A stretch of 36,175 bases of DNA from Cladosporium sp. IMV 00045. Lineage: Eukaryota; Ascomycota; Dothideomycetes; Cladosporiales; Cladosporiaceae. A program made the position numbers and the translations under genes. This document shows positions 30,571 through 36,175 of the stretch, piece by piece; the stretch's first letter is position 1; each line of letters begins with the position of its first letter. The stretch lies in NCBI GenBank assembly GCA_001931905.2, contig MSJI02000348.1:1-36175 (forward strand), read 5' to 3'. The notes under the pieces were generated by a model. It did not search any database, was not told the origin of the DNA, and saw only the letters and a list, made by a program, of their open reading frames with translations.

Positions 30571-31404
30571 ATCTTGAGTGAGCCTTGATTGCGTCTAAGA
30601 TCGTAGAGTGTTGATCTTAGTATTCAAAAGCGCAATTAGGGACGAATGGAAGATCGTGAAGTATAGCTTATTGTTCAGGTCTACTTACTTGCTTTCAGAC
30701 ACTACAATAAAGATTCCGTTGGAGCATTAATCTAAGAGGCGCCCAAACACCCAACCGCTGGTGGAGCTGATGAGCTTCCGACATCCAAATACGGACTTCG
30801 CAAGCGCCGCTACTATGATTGTTTAGTATACAGTGGGGAGTCGTAGGTCAAGCCCACAATCTCGCCAACTAGCCGCCATGTGGAGATCTTCATGGGCAAC
30901 AAACAACGCCAGGCATTCATACCGAATGCCGGACCCACGGTGTTTCGCCCATGGGGTACCCGCAGTCGCTATGGCCACCTCAAGATGGTCACATCAGCAG
31001 ACATATTTCGCCGCAATCGGAGCGCTTTTGTATCGTTGAATGCGTCAACTTCGAGATGGAAGCCATCGAAAGCTCTCACTCTGGCCCCAAGAATTGAAGA
31101 TGCATCTGTTTGCCTTTGGATCGGTGGATTGCGGGAAATGTGTCCTTGCGGTGCTTTGGAAATGAGTATTGGAGTAAGGCAAGGTATGCGGAGCATGAGG
31201 TGTGCTCTTGTGCTTTTCACATGCAGCTGAGATCAAACAACAATGTAGCAAGTTCTGTAGCAAGTTCTGGAGCACAGCCAAATGCAGGTCAAGATTCAAG
31301 ACAATCCAGATTGCCATGCGAAAGCACAAGTGATTCACTCAGTTTTTGTGGTACCTAACCAGTATATTGAACATTTCACTAGAAACCCCTCTCCTCAAGG
31401 CCTC
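30571..31404. other. Intergenic; dehydrogenase promoter, small tandem duplication
   Basis: No convincing gene is seen; a 116-codon plus-strand frame (30880-31230) lacks recognisable features. CTAGCC (GGCTAG on the gene strand), an XlnR-like core, lies at 30869-30874, about 300 bp before the dehydrogenase ATG. GTAGCAAGTTCT is tandemly duplicated at 31245-31256 and 31257-31268. Confidence 0.4.
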
Positions 31405-33263
31405 TCAAGGATTCTCGTATCTCACAACCGTATCATCCTTCTGTTGCTGAAGTTCAACGTCCCCCCTGACGTCCAGCTCGCGATCATCATCCAGCCCGAG
31501 TTCGCGTCGTGCTTCTGCCAAGATGGCCGCATCCATCTCTCCTCGGTGACTCTTGAAGACGCGATCCATGTCCTCAAGCGACGCTCCTTTAGTTTCCGGT
31601 AGGATGAAGTGCACCCACACAACGCCGCATGCTAGGAAACCCGCAAAGAAGATATACGTTCCCCAGGCCCAGGCAGCCAGCATTGGGGGGACAAAGAATG
31701 CGATGGCGAAGTTGTTGACCCAATTGCTAGACGCTCCGATGGACGCGCCTTTGGCTCGTATGGAGAGGGGGAAGATCTCAGATACCAACGTCCAACTTAC
31801 GGGACCCCATGTGGCGCCAAATGCACCGACGTAGATCTGAAGACCGTGTCAGTAGGTATGAAAATTGATACGAACGCCATTGTCTTGCTTGGACAATGAG
31901 AAGATAACTTACCCAGATAAAAACCACTGCAGTCCAGCCGGCATTCGCATGGTGAACCCAGTCGTGGCGAAATTTGGCGACGATGATACCTGTGATGACC
32001 ATAGACACGAGCATGACGATCGAACCAACCTGCAGCATAGGCTTTCGACCGACCTTGTCGATGATGAGCATTGCAGGTAACGTGCTGACGAAGAAAACAA
32101 CACCAGTGACGCCGGTAGCCAGAAGTGCGATCGTGCCGCCAGTCAGACCCAGGCTTATGAACACGTTGGATGCGTAGTAGATGATAGCATCAATACCACT
32201 CCACTGTTGGAAGAACATGACGAACCAAGCCGTGGCGACTCGCTTGAAGTTGTCCCAGGAGCGAAAAATGTTAACGTATTGAGCGACCTCTCGCGCCCAG
32301 ATGCTGTGCTGTTCTTTCTTTCCGAGCGAAGGAAAGTTTTGTTCGAAAGAACGTTCTTCAAACAGGCATTCGGCCTTGATCTCCAGATACTCCGTACGGA
32401 CACCCGGATCACTAGGCGCCAGTTTGCGAAGCCAAGCGAGCGTCTTGACCGCCTCTTCGTCTCGACCCTTCTTCAAAAGCCAGCGTGGTGAGAATGGCAT
32501 CCACCAGATGCCTAGCGCGAGGCAGAACGCTGGAATGCCCTGTATGATCGACGGCAAACGCCACGCGAGGTTCGACTGCGACTCGCCGATGCCACCAATG
32601 TAATTGCTTCCGTAGCCAATCCAAAACGACAGCATGATTCCAAGGATTGTAGCGAATTGATAGAACGAGACCAAGAGTCCGCGGTGTTCTGGCACGGAGA
32701 TTTCGGCGTTGTAAAGCGGCCTGAAAAGATGGAAAGTCAGCTTTGGTATTGAAAGACGTGGACATCTACCATCGAACGACGTACCCAACACCACTGAACG
32801 TTCCTACGCCTAATCCCGTGAAGAAACGACCAGCGTAGAGTAAGGATGGCTGATGATACGTCGCGCCACAGTATAGGTAACTACCAATCACAACCCAACA
32901 GCAAGCCGAGAACATGGTGTATTTGCGAGAGAAGACCTCGGCAAACACACCAGATGAGAGGGAGCCGAGAATACCACCAAGCTGCAGAATCGAGGTGAGC
33001 CATCCAGTTGCGCTGTGGGACTTGACGACGCTAGGGAAATTGTCGACGAAGCGTGTCATCACCAGAGACTGTCCGAGCACGCCTTGCTGATAGCCATATT
33101 CGAAGCCGCCCAGCCTAAACGCCGTCAGTCAGCAAATACATCTTCCGGGCAACATTCAACCCATGGTGATGAATGATAATGTAACGTACGAGGCAAAGAA
33201 TGCTATAAGCAGCAGCTTTGGATTCCTGGAGAGACTCTTCCAACGCGATGCTTCCGACGACAT
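31405..33263 (-). CDS. MFS sugar porter (pentose/quinate-permease-like)
   Basis: A 547-residue 12-helix sugar:H+ symporter from exons 33263-33190, 33114-32785, 32720-31913 and 31836-31405, with introns of 75, 64 and 76 nt. Signatures are GGFEYGYQQG in helix 1, GRFFTGLGVGTFSGV joined across an intron to PLYNAEISVPEHRG, PFSPRWLLKKGR, the FFQQWSGIDAIIYYASNVF helix 7, DKVGRKPML, VSEIFPLSIRAKG and LPETKGASLEDMDRVF. The FGATWGPVSW stretch contains a GTAAGT that must stay in the mRNA. The substrate is not proven; the neighbouring dehydrogenase suggests a pentose or polyol. The start ATG 33263 is the first ATG in frame. It shares a 656-bp divergent promoter with the DUF1593 gene. Confidence 0.92.
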
Positions 33264-33919
33264 GGCTTGGTGAAAGCTTGGATTCGGGGCTGACAGTGGA
33301 CTTTGTAGGTTGGCGTTCACTTGCCAACCAAAGCTGTCACGCAGTGAGATTGATCCTGGGTGTGGAGATGGTGGACGCAATTCCTCGCGAAAAGGTGGAA
33401 TCCTGTAGTTTTTAATAATTCCATGGGATCTTCAGCAAGCCGTGCAACAATGCCGTTGATCCCGGAGCTGGGCCTTTGCTCCTCACATGGCGTTTTACCA
33501 ACTCCAAGCGTATGCGGGAATTGTACATGTCGTTTAACCGGTAAATTCACGCTGGGTGCTAATGCTTTCTTTCCATGCGAGTAGTTTGAGGAGATAGGTA
33601 CATTGGTGACCGAGATGAGGTCGCGGCGGTTGCGAAGCGCCGCTCCCCTTTTGGTAAAATCTAGCGCCAGAGTGATCGGCCAAAAGAAGTCCCTTTCACC
33701 TCACACTACCTCGACTTCACACCTACCTAGTATCTTATACTTTGCGGCTACATCCATCGAAAAACATGAGGGGCCCCGCATTCGCCATCGTCATCCAGTT
33801 CCGCTCTACACATACATGTACCTACATACGGTTATGTATCTTTATATAGTCGTTCTGATATCGTGACTTCCAATGCATTCCTGAAAGTCATTTCCGTTCA
33901 AACACAAGACGAAGGCATC
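33264..33919. promoter_or_regulatory. Bidirectional promoter of MFS porter and DUF1593 gene
   Basis: On the minus strand at 33532-33539 stands CGGTTAAA, which fits CGGDTAAW, the motif I recall for AraR-type arabinose regulators. TATATA at 33843-33848 lies about 75 bp before the DUF1593 start. Co-regulation of both genes is inferred from the layout. Confidence 0.4.
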
Positions 33920-35475
33920 ATGACAATCCTCTCGCACATCTCCACACTGGCTTTGTGGGCGAGCCTCTGTCTCGCGAACCCACTTTCGCCTCCCACGCAT
34001 CAATACCCAGACAAAAAATGTGCCACTACGCGTTATGAGCAAAGACACCGAGCCTTCATCCTCAGCGACATCAGCAACGAGCCCGACGACCAAATGAGCC
34101 TCGTCCGACTGCTCACGTACGCCAATGAGATCAACATCGAAGGTTTCAGCCTGATCACCTCGACATGGAAGAACGATTCGCTCGACGCCGGGACCGTTTT
34201 CGAGGTCATCAATGCCTACGGCAATGTCACCTCAAACCTCAATGCCAACGTTCCCGCAAGCGCCCAATACCCTTCTTCGCAAAGCCTCCTCGACAAAGTC
34301 TCCGAAGGCCATCCCGTGTACGGACTCGCCGCGCTTGAACTTCCCTTAAGCGAAGCAGCCGTCGCTCTCATCGCCGCCATCGACTCTGGCTCATCCGACA
34401 ACCCGCTCTGGGTCACCATGTGGGGTGGCGCAAACATCCTCGCCGAAGCCTTACAAAACGTCAGCCGAACCCGAAGCCCGTCGGAAATCGACGCTTTCGT
34501 CGCCAAAGTCCACGTCTACTCCATCTCCGACCAGGACAACGCCGGCGAATGGATCCGCAACCACTACCCGCACATGCTGTACATCGTGTCCCTGCACGGT
34601 TTCAACGAATACGTCGACGCCGCTTGGAACGGGATCTCAGGCGAAGAATACCGGCACTTCGACCAAGGCGGCCCGGACACTTCGCTCGTGACCAACGACT
34701 GGCTTGAAGAGCACATCCGCGTCGGCGCGCTGGGAGCGCACTACCCCAACTGGACTTTCATCATGGAAGGCGACACGCCCTCCTTCCTGCCGCTGATCCG
34801 AAACGGCTTGCAAGACCCCTCGCACATCGAATGGGGCAGTTGGGGCGGGCGCTACCTGCCCTTGGACGTCTCTCGGATCTCATCCAACGTCTTCGCCGAC
34901 GCCGCCGACGTGGTTTTGGGTGTAAGCGGCGGCCTCTACGTCAGCAAGTTCGCGGCCATCTGGCGCTGGCGCGCGGCGTATCAGTGGGACTTCGCTGCGC
35001 GCATGGGCTGGACTCTGAGCGGGGATTTTGGGGAGTCGAACCACGCTCCAGTCGCTGTTGTGAACGAAACTTGTGGACCGGATTTCATGCACGTGCCGTG
35101 GAAATTCCCGGATCCAGTCGTGCTCGACGGACGAGGCAGTTGGGACCCAGACGGCGATGATTTGAACTTCGAATGGTGGCATTACAGGGAAGCGACGCAG
35201 CGGTACAGCGAGGGCGAGATCACGGCTGTGAGCACGCAATTTACTTTCAGCTCGTTGGATTCTACGGGCGGGTTGGTGCAGCTTACACCGAACACGACCG
35301 CCGGTCCGGAAGGCGAGTCGGTGAATCAGGTACGTATGATCAATATCTATTCAGACTGCCCAAGCTAGATCGCTAACGATGCAAAACCGTCCAGACGCAA
35401 CACATCATCTTGTCTCAAGACGACGGGAAAAACCTCGTCACGTACCGCAGGATAATCCTCGAGCCGCACGCCTAA
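33920..35475 (+). CDS. Secreted DUF1593 (nucleoside-hydrolase-like, cellulose-binding-protein type) protein
   Basis: A 496-residue protein from exons 33920-35329 and 35395-35475, with a 65-nt intron (GTACGT, branch GCTAAC, GTCCAG). A signal peptide is clear: a hydrophobic stretch ILSHISTLALWASLCLA with likely cleavage before NP near residue 20. The mature N-terminal domain has the nucleoside-hydrolase-like fold of DUF1593, with the acidic start motif SDISNEPDDQMS recalling the metal-binding DTDxGxDD of true nucleoside hydrolases. It also has GFSLITSTW, TMWGGANILAEAL and VYSISDQDNAGEWI. A C-terminal beta-sandwich (about 400-496) contains LDGRGSWDPDGDDLNFEW, PKD-like. Several N-glycosylation sites are present (for example NVS, NVT, NWT). 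Family members are found beside plant-polysaccharide genes, but their reaction is not established; sugar binding or a ribosidase-like hydrolysis are possible. Confidence 0.88.
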
Positions 35476-36040
35476 GAAGATGTGAAGGCCATCCATTAGT
35501 TCTTAAGACAACTCTCGTGAACGGAGGAGACAAACGAATCACCATCAATTCCTTGGTATTCGGGACGACACGCCACCTCTGGGTTAAACTAGCTACTGTG
35601 ATTCCTTTCGCTCCTATTGAACATAGAGTTTCCTGTGTAAACAAGCTTCTAAATCCCTCGAATTCTTATCGCTAAAAAGAAAATGGAAGGAGACACTTTG
35701 CGCGGATTGTCTCGACCGCGCACATGTCCAGACCGGTCAAAGCAGTCGGCTACATGTCCTCCAAAGATTGCCAGTATCAAGCAAGGATGAACGCATCACG
35801 GGATCTCAGGAAATATCGACGATCCTCAGAGAATCACTGGTCACCAAAGATTGTACAGAGCTTGGCCGGTAAATGCGTCCTATCTTTCCATGAAACCAAC
35901 CTCCCGGTATACATGGCTAGCCATAGACGTTGGTTTCCCGGTTCTGCCAGCGCCACCTCGCTTCAGTCCAGATCACATCACACATCAGGCGGTCAGGAAG
36001 CACACCTTGTAGAAGTCTGCATGCAAATTAGTTGAAAATG
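35476..36040. other. Intergenic, no gene seen
   Basis: This is the 3' flank of the DUF1593 gene. The 103-codon frame at 35724-36035 has no recognisable domain. Confidence 0.4.

Positions 36041-36087
<47 letters not shown>
36041..36087. repeat. Poly(A) tract of 47 residues
   Basis: This is an uninterrupted A47 run on the plus strand, preceded by GTTGAAAATG and followed by CAGCAAGG. It may be a simple homopolymer or the tail of a retroposed element. No element body and no flanking duplication could be recognised. True length is uncertain in any assembly. Confidence 0.8.
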
Positions 36088-36088
<1 letters not shown>

Positions 36089-36175
36089 AGCAAGGGGACA
36101 CCACATATTGATATGACATGGCACGTATTCGGGAAAGCACGCCACCACCGCAGGAACCATCAAAAAGTAAAAAGG

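Noticed and set aside
31778..31912. GTAAGT at about 31800 as a donor of the MFS gene
   Set aside because: Keeping this sequence gives the conserved FGATWGPVSWTLVSEIFP stretch of sugar porters, so the site must stay in the mRNA.
12361..35475. Classical secondary-metabolite gene cluster
   Set aside because: No polyketide synthase, peptide synthetase, terpene cyclase or P450 is present; the genes are sugar porters, sugar enzymes and regulators.
36041..36087. A47 as the tail of a LINE or SINE
   Set aside because: No reverse transcriptase, Pol III promoter boxes or target-site duplication could be found around it.

Overview
The window is nuclear DNA of a filamentous ascomycete fungus. The evidence is about thirty short GT-AG introns (49-76 nt) with CTAAC/CTGAC-type branch sites, fungal Zn2Cys6 regulators, fungal sugar-porter MFS proteins, and an intron-bearing nuclear tRNA gene. 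A Dothideomycete is my best guess, but the sequence alone does not prove it. Exon models were built by hand; each joined junction keeps one reading frame. A 20-N assembly gap lies at 24733-24752.

Layout. 1-2700: an intronless MFS sugar porter with an unusual promoter. 3170-4589: a CorA-like membrane protein whose 5' exon is uncertain. 5040-5176 (minus): a tRNA-Ala(CGC) gene carrying an insert with perfect spliceosomal intron signals. 5800-6140: a decayed ~87-bp tandem repeat. 6161-6613: an F-box gene remnant. 6660-7096 and 7734-7969 (minus): two small multi-exon genes of unknown function, the first without a visible ATG. 8498-12360: two convergent short-chain dehydrogenases and an epoxide hydrolase. 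12832-14465: a Zn2Cys6 regulator.

14724-35475 is rich in carbohydrate genes: three MFS/metabolic blocks with regulators between them. They are an MFS sugar porter; a C2H2 plus Zn2Cys6 regulator divergent from an intracellular GH127 beta-L-arabinofuranosidase; a thiolase-like protein convergent with the GH127; two more regulators, one without a zinc cluster; an L-arabinitol-4-dehydrogenase-like MDR enzyme; a second MFS sugar porter; and a secreted DUF1593 nucleoside-hydrolase-like protein divergent from that porter.

Reading of the locus (inference): import of L-arabinose-containing sugars by the MFS porters, intracellular release of L-arabinose by GH127, and oxidation of L-arabinitol by the MDR enzyme would form part of the fungal pentose route. 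Local regulators and CreA-like motifs fit induction plus carbon catabolite repression. The most unusual single object is the tRNA gene, whose anticodon stem is split by a 55-nt insert that looks like an mRNA intron.
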